Source: Anodontia alba (lineage: Eukaryota > Mollusca > Bivalvia > Lucinida > Lucinidae). Taken from it: a stretch of DNA of 64,000 nt. Numbering within the stretch: position 1 is the first letter of the stretch; the number at the start of each line of letters is the position of its first letter. The stretch spans positions 63,097,602 through 63,161,601 of the forward strand of contig OZ024827.1 in the NCBI GenBank assembly GCA_964016985.1, in the 5' to 3' direction. The notes below the pieces were generated by a model. That model worked only from the letters and a program-made list of their open reading frames with translations, was not told the DNA's origin and did no database searches. Positions 55,501-62,619 of the stretch are shown here, one piece after another. The position numbers and the translations under genes are program-made.

Positions 55501-57163
55501 AACCGCCTCATCGAGGCGGTCTAACGAGTACCCACAATCTATGTTTTGAGTAGAAATATGAAAAATATCAGATTTTTTTGTCTGAAAATTATCATTTTTT
55601 GTGGTAAAATCTTCAGTATATTTGAATAGGCATGTTTTCGTAATGTATACAAAAAAATTCTCCACTCAGTATTTTCTTCCTTTTCGTTCATTGTTTTTAA
55701 ATGCTTTATTTTGTAGAACCATATTACAACACAAACGCGTATCTTGTTACGTATTAGAAGAAAACCAAGCCCAGAGACTTAGAATTATAAGCCACTGCCA
55801 GGCCGTAATCCATCAATGCATAACGCCTTCCTAAAAACAAGCCGAGGCAAACAATGTACACAGACCCAGATCAGAACGCAATCTGGGTCTACACTACTTG
55901 AAGTATACATAATAGTTACTGTAAAAGAAATACAATAAAAGAAGCCAAAACTTGGAAAAATGTACCTTCAGACATCTGCGCCCAACAAAGACTCATATCA
56001 GCTTACGCATCTGTGCTATCTGATCAGAGTCTTTTTTGTCTGCATGAAGAACTTTTCATCCTATGCTATTCAAAATGCATCCAGTGAAGATTCTGATCAG
56101 ACTGCGCGAATGCGCAGACTGATCTGGAGATTCACTGGGCGCGCATATCCGAACGTAAGAGACTATCCTTTGGAACTGACCTGTGCAATCAGTCTGTCTA
56201 TAAATATTAATAATAATAATAATAATAAAAATAATAATTGTTATTTTTATTATGATCATAGATATTATTATCATTATTATTATTATTATCATTTTAGTAT
56301 TAGTATTATTATTACTATTATAAGTAGTAGTAGTAGTAGTAAGAGTAGTTTCGCCTCTGCCCAATGGGCATGAAACATTGAGACAACGTCGCATCAACGT
56401 CGATGCAACGTCATGACGTTGCATCGACGTTGAAGCGACGTTGTATACTCACCAATGGCATCATAATATACTGACAACAGAACCCTATACCAGGGGCAAT
56501 GGGTTTGCGAAGAGTTTCTTTCACCACTTTAAAGTCTAGTTTCGCTCCAAATCCACACAACACAAGCACCTGTACACAATACACAACCACACGGAATATT
56601 CTGTCTACTGGTCGCAGTTTGCGTATAACACGCACGTCATAACTTTCTGTTTGCTCGGTCTCCGTTTCATTGCTATTTGGGGTTTCATCTGATAAAGTAA
56701 ACTCGAGGTGATCATATCCAATGTTGCCACTCATGAGCTTAACATCAAGACTTCCGTCTACGACGTAAGCTGTATCCGTCAGATCCGTATTTGACGTCAA
56801 GTTGGTGTCATGTGCAGTGGCATTACCACATGAAATGATGACTTTCGTCTCTGGTACCCGTAGGATTTTTCTGTTGTTCGACTTAACCGTCATTATGTAA
56901 TTCGACGTCATATCTTGGCATGCTACAGTGTAATTAAAAGAAGCCATTAGTTCATGATCCATATACATCTGTATATGAGGTTCCAGAGTTGAACGGATAA
57001 TATGTAAGATGTCTGACTTTTCCACTTCAATTTCATATCGAAAGTCACTTGTTTTATTGACTCCATTGACAAATATGTCTGGTCCGACGTTTGCCCGTGA
57101 TTTTGAGAGCGTCAAAGTCGTGTAGAATAGCAACGTAACGCGTAATAATGCAACGTTATGCAT
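45858..57163 (-). CDS. SLC10-family membrane transporter (SLC10A3/SLC10A5-like), complete, three exons
   Basis: Exons 57163-56453, 51189-51018 and 46558-45858 join to 1,584 nt, 527 residues. Junction phases are 0 and 1. The start is the first ATG after an in-frame TAA nine bases upstream. Residues 1-24 look like a signal peptide. Residues 25-185 are an extracellular domain with N-glycosylation sites at N36, N77, N114, N121 and N165 and two cysteines (C82, C112). From residue 190 comes the SLC10 fold: LDFKVVKETLRKPIAPGIGF, CCPGGGGSN at 261-269, GDLSLSITM, and E418-TGMQN, which is the conserved Glu/Gln-Asn sodium-site motif. A charged 55-residue cytoplasmic tail follows residue 472. SLC10 members carry bile acids or steroid sulphates with sodium; A3 and A5, which share the long N-terminal domain and CPGGGG, have unclear substrates, so transport activity here is not certain. 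Introns are 5.3 and 4.5 kb and repeat-filled. Confidence 0.93.
46593..47098. repeat. Fold-back element of tandem GAATTCGTGAAGTT units
   Basis: Outer arms ACGAAAGACCGGCAGTGACA and its inverse TGTCACTACCGGTCTTTCGT. Within each arm, 14-23-bp units built on TTCAACTTCACGAATTCACG run in opposite directions, meeting near 46815. It sits in intron 2 of the SLC10 gene, ending about 35 bases before the 3' splice site of exon 3. ORFs spelling FTNSRIQLHE are repeat artefacts. Confidence 0.88.
47145..47306. repeat. Family H elements, two in tandem
   Basis: Units bounded by CCAGC...ACACAC and GTGTTTGCTGGG. The inside is rich in ACGACGTT and CGTCG inverted repeats. Other copies at 47982, 56378 and 58481. 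Confidence 0.7.
47697..47970. repeat. Family L element, copy 1
   Basis: Ends ACGGAAACATGCCTATTCAA and TATAGGCATGTCTTCGTGAT. The inner hairpin CTTGTTAGAACCGCCTCGGCGAGGCGGTTCTAACGCG (47818-47855) is a family-B-type core with CATAGA outer arms. An inverted relative lies at 55365. Confidence 0.8.
47982..48190. repeat. Family H element and family B fragment
   Basis: 47982-48067: ACAACGTCGCATCAACGTCG and ATCGACGTTGATGCGACGTTG inverted. About 48088-48150: GAGGCACTTCTAATGAGTAC, B right arm. Confidence 0.65.
48191..48916. other. No gene seen; T-rich run and family E-like hairpin
   Basis: Poly(T) with G interruptions at 48549-48590. About 48725-48905 holds ACACCCAGCGAATACA...GGGCCTTCAGTGCC, an eroded family E. 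No exon recognised. Confidence 0.4.
48917..50197 (-). mobile_element. Mariner-family element 2, nearly intact but inactive
   Basis: 1,281 bp flanked by TA (48915-48916, 50198-50199). Terminal inverted repeats CGAGGGCGAGTCAATAA and CGAGGGCAAGTCAATAA differ at one base over the first 17; both continue into CCAGCCTA. It lies in intron 2 of the SLC10 gene on the same strand. Confidence 0.95.
48948..50056 (-). pseudogene. Mariner transposase with two stops and one frameshift
   Basis: Starts MSNMASDAKVSFSSKVEYRA at 50056. It has the paired helix-turn-helix region (GQEIHCELTNVYG; RIKVEEIANALHISHGSV) and linker WVPKSVSDEQ. The catalytic aspartates are all visible: VTVDETWIHYY, QQDNARVHT and DLAPSDYFLIP, with 34 residues between the last two (DD34D). 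A TAG sits after VMATVF (49415), where this family usually has Trp, and a TAA follows NLLD (49324). A frameshift near 49110, after RGRHS, moves the C-terminal part to another frame, ending LTQK and TAA at 48948. Few lesions suggest it died recently relative to mariner 1. Confidence 0.93.
50228..50422. repeat. Family A element
   Basis: Ends ACAACCCTTGTCCTGCTGAA and TTGGCAAGGGTTAA. The hairpin is partly deleted (GATCCAGATAAGTTGGCATC). It begins about 30 bp from mariner 2. Confidence 0.8.
50640..50840. repeat. Family D element
   Basis: TACCGTATTAACCCTAAACG, GCAGTGTAGACCCAGATCAG, GACGCCGCAGAACGCGGCGTC (perfect inner palindrome arms), ending AATATTTAGGGTAAATAC. Confidence 0.8.
51018..51189 (-). 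CDS. SLC10 gene, exon 2
   Basis: Acceptor TTTTTTTTTCAG and donor GTGAGT on the minus strand. It reads IAFAVGKLVIEQSTVSLGIF, VAGCCPGGGGSN, MYSYLLKGDLSLSITM and TTISTVAAL plus one base. The CPGGGGSN loop followed by GDLSLSI is the most conserved SLC10 block. Confidence 0.95.
51365..51435. repeat. Family E hairpin
   Basis: ATATGCAGACAGCGAGTGACC and AGATCAGTCTGTGCATCCG with the inverse ACTATCACTGTCCGCATA. Confidence 0.6.
51561..51641. repeat. Perfect 81-bp palindrome
   Basis: Forty-base arms, CAATGCGAACATGTCTTCGA then GCATGCGCGAAGTGCACAGT, repeat exactly in inverse after a single T at 51601. Both strands therefore show the same short ORF. It lies in intron 1 of the SLC10 gene. Confidence 0.95.
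51790..52320. repeat. Family E element split by a retroposon
   Basis: Left part has CAGCATTTCCTACAAGATTG and GCCCAGTGAGTACAGAATAG. The right part has GTAGCCGAAGATCCTAACCG, GGACAGTAAAGACTCCGATC and AAAATTGTAGGAATTTTATT. GGCACTCTGTGG occurs on both sides of the insertion. Confidence 0.7.
51898..52188 (-). mobile_element. SINE-like retroposon with 12-bp target duplication
   Basis: GGCACTCTGTGG is present at 51886-51897 and 52189-52200. Read on the minus strand, the insert ends GACGTGTCGTTAAACCCCAA then CACAATCAAA, a tail type seen in molluscan SINEs. A purine-rich GA tract (51958-52060) fills the middle. No clear tRNA boxes are seen in the head, so its class is uncertain. Confidence 0.7.
52396..52690. 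repeat. Family D element and family F hairpin
   Basis: 52396-52575: CACCATATTTACCCTAAGTAT, GAGCAAACAGTGTATACACC, GAAGCCACAGAATGCGGCC. 52608-52682: GCAAACAGTGTAGATCCAG with GATGAGACGGCTCGTTACGAGCCGTCTCATC (52632-52662), a near-perfect hairpin. Confidence 0.8.
52963..53170. repeat. Family D element, part of arm lost
   Basis: CGTATTTATTCTAAGTATTAG, GTAGCAAACAGAGTAGACAC, ATGCGGCGTCTGATCTGTGT, ending TACTTTGGATTATTTACGGT. Confidence 0.65.
53171..54220. other. No gene seen
   Basis: Intron 1 of the SLC10 gene. It contains AAATAAATAAATAAATAAAT (about 53901-53930) and T-rich runs. No exon is recognised. Confidence 0.4.
54221..54500. repeat. Family D element followed by a C-rich/CA tract
   Basis: 54221-54431: TACCGTATTTACCCATAAATG, GTGGCAAACAGTGTAGACCC, GACGCCGCGTTTTGTGGC, AGATTAAGTACGGTAA. 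Then a C homopolymer with breaks (54452-54484) and ACACACACACA. Confidence 0.75.
54838..55016 (-). mobile_element. tRNA-derived SINE, second type
   Basis: On the minus strand the head has an A-box-like TATCTCAGTAGG and a B-box-like GATCGAATCTC, with GGGTTGTGA before it. The body runs to GATGGGACGTTAATATATT, a tail like that of molluscan SINEs. It is unrelated in sequence to the 28289/30600 type. Target duplications are not obvious. Confidence 0.7.
55045..55246. repeat. Fold-back family C
   Basis: CAACAGGCGACAAACTAATG, TTATTTTTCCAGAAAATAAG, CAAATTGTCTCCCAAGGAGAC and the inverse, ending CCGCATGCAAAGTGTTAA. Confidence 0.8.
55365..55643. repeat. Family L element, copy 2 (inverted relative to copy 1)
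   Basis: Ends CATCACGAAAACATGCCTAT and GAATAGGCATGTTTTCGTAAT. The inner hairpin has ACTCATTTGAACCGCCTCAT and the inverse. GGGGTATACATTA and CCCCACTTTTATAT match copy 1 in reverse. Confidence 0.8.
55835..56160. repeat. Small D-type hairpin and family E element
   Basis: 55840-55905: GAGGCAAACAATGTACACAG, CCCAGATCAGAACGCAATCTGGG. 55960-56160: ACCTTCAGACATCTGCGCCC, CAGTGAAGATTCTGATCAGAC and the inverse. Confidence 0.6.
56190..56345. repeat. TAA/TTA/TAG trinucleotide-rich tract
   Basis: Runs of AATAATAAT, ATTATTATT and AGTAGTAGTAGT. ORFs across it are low-complexity artefacts. Confidence 0.9.
56378..56446. repeat. Family H palindrome at the intron 1 donor of SLC10
   Basis: Arms 56383-56413 and 56414-56444 (ACAACGTCGCATCAACGTCG then ATGCAACGTCA) match their inverse at 30 of 31 positions with no loop. 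Two bases separate the palindrome from the donor hexamer (56447-56452). Confidence 0.9.
56453..57163 (-). CDS. SLC10 gene, exon 1
   Basis: Starts ATG at 57163 with A at -3 and an in-frame TAA just upstream; ends ATGATGCCATTG before GTGAGT. It encodes the signal peptide (MHNVALLRVTLLFYTTLTLS), the extracellular domain with five NxS/T sites, and the first one or two membrane segments (VVVYCVQVLVLCGFG; APGIGFCCQYIMMPL). The frame stays open 13 codons into the intron. Confidence 0.93.
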
Positions 57164-57411
57164 TTTTAATTATGCTCGCACAATTCCTTTTAGTTTGTTT
57201 TACGCTCTGCATGTCAAAATTTCCTCAAAATATTAAACTTATTAACTCCTTATTCATTGGCCTGTTCAACTTTTCCCACAACTCCAAGCAACTCGTTCTG
57301 TATTCCTTAAGTGAAGTTTTGACGGACTGGTTCACATTTATCACACAGTCGAAAACTTCAGCCGAGCAAGGGTGCCTTATTGAAAAGAAACTTAAAATGA
57401 AATAAGCTTCA

Positions 57412-57572
57412 ATGTGAGAAAACGTACCTTCGTTGTCCACATGATGAAACTTTGCATCCCTGGGTATACAAAAATACGCTCAGTGAAGATTCTGATCAGA
57501 CTGCGCGAACACGCAGGCTGATCTGAATCTTCGCTGGCCACACATGCCGAGGTACGTTTTCTGACGTTGCGG
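57412..57572. repeat. Family E element upstream of the SLC10 start
   Basis: GAGAAAACGTACCTTCGTTG to GTACGTTTTCTGACGTTGCG, with GTGAAGATTCTGATCAGACTG and the inverse. It begins about 250 bp upstream of the start codon, so it may lie in the promoter or 5' UTR. Confidence 0.75.
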
Positions 57573-57909
57573 CTCAAATAAATTCGATATACCTAGTTAC
57601 TTAGCGTGTCAGTTTCATTTTTAAAACAGCTGCAAATTAAGGCAAAATAGATACCAGTAGTATTAACATTAACATTACAAAAGCAAAAACTGATGACACA
57701 GATATCGCGAGAAATTTATATTCACCTAGTTTTAATAGATCCGTAAAATTAAGCTTAACTTTATCGACCATAGCTTATATAAATAATCTGCCAAACAAAC
57801 AAGTCAAAATACCGTGTACGGTGGTCCATTTTTGTCAGAAGAAACAATAAAACTTCTGACTGACTTACGAAATGAGATTTTGCATTGTTTGGTGTATTCT
57901 TTTATCGCT
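57573..57909. other. No gene seen; presumed upstream flank of SLC10
   Basis: AT-rich sequence with no recognisable TATA or initiator context and no repeat family I can name. Confidence 0.35.
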
Positions 57910-58373
57910 TTAAACTATTAACGTTCAGTGTGCAAATTCAGCAAACAACAGTTTCATGCAGTTTGTGATTTTTATTTTATTTTTTATTTTTTTTTATTTA
58001 TTATTATTGTTATTATTATTTTTTTTCATAGAAAACTGTGTTAGACTTTTATGCAAATTGTTTACAGTGGAGACAATTTGTAAAGAATGTCAAACCCTAT
58101 TTTCTAGGGGAGTATCAACTCAGAGAGTATCAAAACATTTCAAAATGTCGTCTGCTGATGTCTTAATGCTAAGCCTTTACCATATTTACCCTGAATATTC
58201 GGAAAAATAGACCAGTGCAAACAGTGTAAACACAGATCAGATGCCGCATCCTGCTGCGTCTGATTAGGGTCTATACTGTTGCCACTCATCGAGCAATTGC
58301 TTAGTTCGAATATTTGGCCGAATCTAAATAAGGTGATAAAGTGTTCGAAAAGTTAGGGTTAATACGGTAAATA
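57910..58373. repeat. Fold-back family C then family D element
   Basis: 57910-58175: ATTCAGCAAACAACAG, TTATGCAAATTGTTTACAGT, GGAGACAATTTGTAAAGAAT, CGTCTGCTGATG. 58179-58373: TACCATATTTACCCTGAATA, GTGCAAACAGTGTAAACAC, ATGCCGCATCCTGCTGCGTC, TTAGGGTTAATACGGTAA. Confidence 0.75.
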
Positions 58374-58480
58374 CTTAAGTAAAATGTCCCAATTTTGCTG
58401 TGCGCTTTACGGATAGTGATCATGATTTATCTGAGATTATCCCATGATACTGGGATGCCTTAATTTTTAACCCAGCAAAC

Positions 58481-58551
58481 ACACAACGTCGTTACAACGT
58501 CGCTGCACGACATTGTAACGACTTTGTTGCTACGTTATGCGTTTGCTGGGA
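58481..58551. repeat. Family H element
   Basis: CCCAGCAAACACACAACGTC to GTTATGCGTTTGCTGGG, with ACAACGTCGCTGCACGACATTGT inside. Confidence 0.8.
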
Positions 58552-58629
58552 AAAGGCCTGAATACACCCGATAGACTATTTTAAAAAGCGAGACAACTTT
58601 TGTAACTTCCTGTTTGCCTTCTTACACAT

Positions 58630-58747
58630 AAAACCTCTTCTGAAAAGGGGTCTACCCCAAGTACTCGAATAGGAAAGAATTTGATTTGCTCCCAACCAAT
58701 GGGGGTAATTTCTTTCCTTTGAGAGTAGACCCCTTTTCTGAAGCGGG
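58630..58747. repeat. Palindromic element, family I, copy 2
   Basis: CTTCTGAAAAGGGGTCTACC, GGAAAGAATTTGATTTGCTC and the inverse TAGACCCCTTTTCTGAAG. Confidence 0.8.
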
Positions 58748-58879
58748 CAAAACATTTCATGCACTTGGTGGATAGGGAGCGCGGGGCGAACGAAATGATC
58801 TACCTGAATCATACTGGTTAATGTAATTACCATATGTTTACTAATAAAAATTGATAACAACATCTCAGTTGCGGTTTAT

Positions 58880-59265
58880 ATAAAATCAAAGCACTGACAG
58901 CACTGGTGGGTCGATTGTCTCTCAGTGTAGGCTGGGAAAATGATCTTGAACGGGGGTTTAAGGCTGTTTCATTGAACTCTTAGCTTCCTGTAATTTAAGC
59001 AAACAGTGCAGATCATGATCAACCGCCACGTTCTGTGGCGCCTGATCTGGGTTTGCACTGTTTGCCAGTCCCAAATGTTCCAGTCCAGGTTTTACAGATA
59101 ACCCTCTATCAACAGCACCGAGAACAGCGACAAGAATAGCGCGGGAAAACCGTTACCTGGATTTCACCTTACGCGCGGTTTGATTATATTGGTCAATGAT
59201 AATCACGTGGACAACTACCTTGAGGAAATTTTGGCGTTTGTATACTGTGGCTTGTAAACAATCGA
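58880..59265. repeat. 370-bp dispersed repeat, copy 2
   Basis: Direct match to 13432-13806. The hairpin here is GCAAACAGTGCAGATCATG with CGCCACGTTCTGTGGCGCC. Confidence 0.7.
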
Positions 59266-59426
59266 CTCAATGCGTTATACAAACAAATGCATTTCACATG
59301 GAAACATCCTTTTCAGACAGCATAAATAATAAAGAGCTGAAGCGACTTGCGAAGCAGGTCACCACCTACGAAGCAGGTTGCGAAGCTTAAGCTCGTACTA
59401 TAGGTATCGTGATTCTCTGACATACT

Positions 59427-59735
59427 ATGCAGAAGAGTTCGTATGCGGCGGTTGACTGGTTTCCCATATCTACAGCGGAGTGTATCGGTTTATTATTGAA
59501 CCCGAAAACCAACGCTAATAAGGCCGGAGCCATTGGCCTGGTTTCCGAAAAATATGATGATCAGATACGCTCCGTATGGAAAGCCAGTCAGCCGCCGCAA
59601 GCGATCTCCTTGGCTGTAAAGAATCGTATAGCCAATGAAATAGAAGAATACATTTTTACGTCATTGACACGGATGACTGCAAGACTGATCTGCGTTTTAG
59701 CCGCCATTTTTAATCTGAGATTTCTCTCGCATTAA
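59427..59735 (+). CDS. Unassigned 102-codon open frame, possible exon
   Basis: Opens at ATG after an in-frame TGA and reads MQKSSYAAVDWFPISTAECI onward with mixed composition, including KAGAIGLVSEKYDDQIRSVW and AVKNRIANEIEEYI. Unlike most short ORFs here it does not overlap a repeat, and its base composition is richer in GC than its surroundings. No family is recognised and no convincing donor is seen. It could be an exon of an unseen plus-strand gene, part of a transposon, or chance. Confidence 0.25.
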   Translation: MQKSSYAAVDWFPISTAECIGLLLNPKTNANKAGAIGLVSEKYDDQIRSVWKASQPPQAISLAVKNRIANEIEEYIFTSLTRMTARLICVLAAIFNLRFLSH

Positions 59736-60600
59736 ACAACATTTTCGTGTATTTAAGGGTAAATACTGAAGTATACTGTAAAACTGGATTACATTCCTAC
59801 AGCACATAGCAGGAATTATGCATAGGGAAGAATTTATCGCTGGCAACATGATAAAGGTAGGATATGCGGTGATTTCAGCTGACTGGCTCGTACTTTAGCG
59901 ACATTCGTCTGTACACACATGCTGCACAATGATTTGCTTGTCAAATTGTGTCGTAGCTCGTGTTATTGATAAACATCCTAAGCATCCATAAAGTTAATAC
60001 CTAGAAACCGAGATACGTTGTATGGCATAATTGATAGCAGTAACGCGTCGCCGTGGAGAGTACTACGGCCCACCCCCAAGCCCAAGACAGACCGATCGAC
60101 ACGGACGCACCGGTTGCATGCCATTTTGTAAACGCCTGTCAAATTAGTGGTGTTTTTAGGATATGCTTCCATTGTGCCCTGAAGGCATCAAATTTGAATA
60201 TCACAGATGGCAGATTTTAGGTGATTCAGACTGGGTCATATAGCTATATTTAGTATCAAATCAACCTCTTTTCACTTGCCTCGCAAAAAAAAATACAGTA
60301 GAACGATGTTTTCTAGGAAACTCTGGTTAAATTGATGTAAGCATAATATTCGATGTTGTGCACTTTGTCTCGGACCTATTTAAGCATGTTTTGTCTGGTC
60401 CGCGACTTTGCATACCCGGTGAAAAAAAAAATAAAAAAAATGCACAAACTGCTTAAGCTCGTTTCATAGGTAACGCCTATTTATTAAGGTTATATCAAAA
60501 GTAGCACAGGTCCATGCACTCTTCCTCATTTCTAGACTTCATGGATTCGAGTCCCGTCTTTTCCCATTCGGTCTGAAGAACTCCTCCACCACTCCCGCGC
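59736..60600. other. No gene supported
   Basis: Mixed-composition sequence with a 64-codon minus-strand ORF (60172-59978) of no recognisable family. No repeats named. Confidence 0.35.
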
Positions 60601-60622
60601 CCCGTGCGCCCCATTTTTTTTA

Positions 60623-60625
<3 letters not shown>

Positions 60626-60687
<62 letters not shown>
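60626..60687. repeat. (GT)n microsatellite
   Basis: About 60 bp of uninterrupted GT dinucleotides. The His/Thr repeat ORF across it is an artefact. Confidence 0.97.
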
Positions 60688-60689
<2 letters not shown>

Positions 60690-60989
60690 AGAATTTCCAT
60701 GCATACGTACATATTTTATTGTTAACTCATGATCGTCCAGAAATTTTGACGGAATGTATTGACAGTGCTGACTACACCGTAAGTAAAACTCCTACTGATT
60801 AGAATAAAATCAAGCTTTAGAAATAAAGGAAAAGTGTAAAGAATAGCAGGAGAAATAATAGCACTGATTAATGAGAAATAAAAGTATAAAGAATAAGCAT
60901 AATTAAAAAAAAAAACTATGCGTGTATGTGCGTATATGACATGGCAATATTATTTATTAAAAGCTCTAGGGCTTTTCTTTTTAGATAGA

Positions 60990-61016
60990 ATAAGCTAAAC
61001 CTTTACGCGTAGCCCT

Positions 61017-61048
<32 letters not shown>

Positions 61049-61247
61049 GAGCAGACGACATTTTGAAATATTTCTCTCATTTTTCTCCAGAAACAGGATT
61101 TGACATTTGAAATGCCAAATCCTGTTTTGGAGACAATTTGCATGAAAAGTCAAATCCTGTTTTCTGGGAAAAATAAATAAAAAAAATAATATCGCCAATT
61201 TTTTCGTCTGCTGAATCGCTGAATCAGCCCAGAGAGCGGATAAGGTT
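60990..61247. repeat. Fold-back family C with rearranged arm
   Basis: GAGCAGACGACATTTTGAAA, CAGAAACAGGATTTGACATTTG, GGAGACAATTTGCATGAAAA, TCGTCTGCTGAATCGCTGAA, ending CGGATAAGGTTAA. The left centre is shortened. Confidence 0.75.
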
Positions 61248-61475
61248 AAAGAAAAAGACTATTAGTATAAAGTCCAGTACCTGCAGACCTAGTTCAAAGC
61301 TACATTCAATTTCAATCGTTATTACGTAAACTGAATTAAATGTTCAATATGTAGGGATGTAGTTCACTTTTATTTACAATAATAATTCAAGGGAGTCAAA
61401 ATGCGCAAAACACGCGCTACCTCCTTAATACATATAGTCAATTTTAGAAAATGTTTATTTTCTAAAGTTCTGCAT

Positions 61476-61593
61476 GTCTGTCCGTGTAGGGTGGAAACAA
61501 AGAGCTCTCGTCTTTTCAGTAAAGTTTAGCAACGTAAACCCGGTTAGTACTTGGATAGGTAACCGTCTTACACTACCGGCTGCTACAGACTTG
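61476..61593 (+). ncRNA. Diverged 5S-rRNA-like sequence
   Basis: 118 nt, the length of 5S rRNA. The internal control region is recognisable: AAAGTTTAGCAACGT (A-box region) and CCCGGTTAGTACTTGGATAG then GTAACCG (C-box region), followed by ACTACCGGCTGCTACAGACT. The 5' end GTCTGT pairs with the 3' end ACAGAC, where typical animal 5S has GTCTAC and GTAGAC. A run of nine T lies 15-25 bases downstream and could end Pol III transcription. The middle of the 5' half is poorly conserved. It is either a pseudogene, a 5S-derived SINE head or an unusual 5S variant; there is no tandem neighbour. Confidence 0.65.
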
Positions 61594-61599
61594 TAAAGT

Positions 61600-61990
61600 T
61601 CTTTCTTCTTTTTTTTTCCCCTTGCCTACTAATTTTTTTTGTCGTCATTTTGTCACTCATAGCAATAATTCTGTTTGCATGTGCTCTGCAGACGCCTTTT
61701 CCTAAGCCATGATTCCGATATGTCGTTTCCTTCGACATGGTCAGAATGTGTCACCATAAAAATAGCCGGCCGCGCCGTGAACCGACCTAATAATTGATAT
61801 AATTATGTCAAATTTTGCAGAGTTATTTGTCTAGTAAATACCTTGTAGTACCAAAATAAACACAATAATAGAAATTACTTCACAGTGTGACACAGTGTCA
61901 TTCATGGTCGAAAAAGAAACTAACACTGTCTTTTCACCCTTAATTAAAAACCCTAATCATTTTTTGCGACACAATAAACACAAAAATAAA
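61600..61990. other. No gene seen
   Basis: T-rich tract then AT-rich sequence; no exon or repeat family assigned. Confidence 0.35.
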
Positions 61991-61993
61991 ACA

Positions 61994-62154
61994 TGTCTAT
62001 TTTACTGTTTGTTAATTGGTCTAAAACTGCTGGATGAGTGGCTAACACTATAGTAGGTCCTGATCAGACGCCGCGTTCTTCGACGTCTCATATGGGCCTA
62101 CACTGCATGTTTACTCAGACATGTCTGTCCGAATACTCAATGTAAATATGGTAA
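61994..62154. repeat. Family D element
   Basis: CTGTTTGTTAATTGGTCTAA, GTGGCTAACACTATAGTAGG, GACGCCGCGTTCTTCGACGTC and TCCGAATACTCAATGTAAAT. Confidence 0.65.
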
Positions 62155-62619
62155 CGCATTGAATGTTGGCATTTTGCGATGCAATATATACACAAACTAA
62201 ATCCTTAAAGTACGAATAAAGGTTATGACACAAATCTTGGATACAGTTGCAATTTGAGCTCACTCCGCTTGGAGGTCTTTTATTCAAGTTATAACAATGA
62301 GTGCAATGTCAGATTAAGAGTCAGAGAGTTTGGTAGTTCACTATTTGAATTCGAATACTGCTCTGCAGAGATTTCTTCTCATGACTATAGGGTGTTTCCT
62401 TGAATTAAACTTTATTATGTTTTCCTTTTCTATCTATCTCTATATACTGCCAAATGCTCTCGTAGAAATTCTAGGCAGGTGTGCGCAGCGTCTGTTAGTA
62501 TCAGGCACCTGAAAGAAAGGGTTATAAATAAGAACAATCAAAATAGTGAAAGGATAAAAAACAGATGATAGGTAAGAACAGACTAGAGTAGCTAAAACAA
62601 TTTTAAAACAAGCCTTTTT

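Noticed and set aside
56411..56452. Extension of SLC10 exon 1 by 13 codons (to SIQRRFNVDATS)
   Set aside because: A strong GTGAGT donor precedes it, phase 0 joins exon 2 perfectly, and the extension is repeat sequence.
60495..60704. 69-residue ORF with His-Thr repeat
   Set aside because: Translation of the GT microsatellite.
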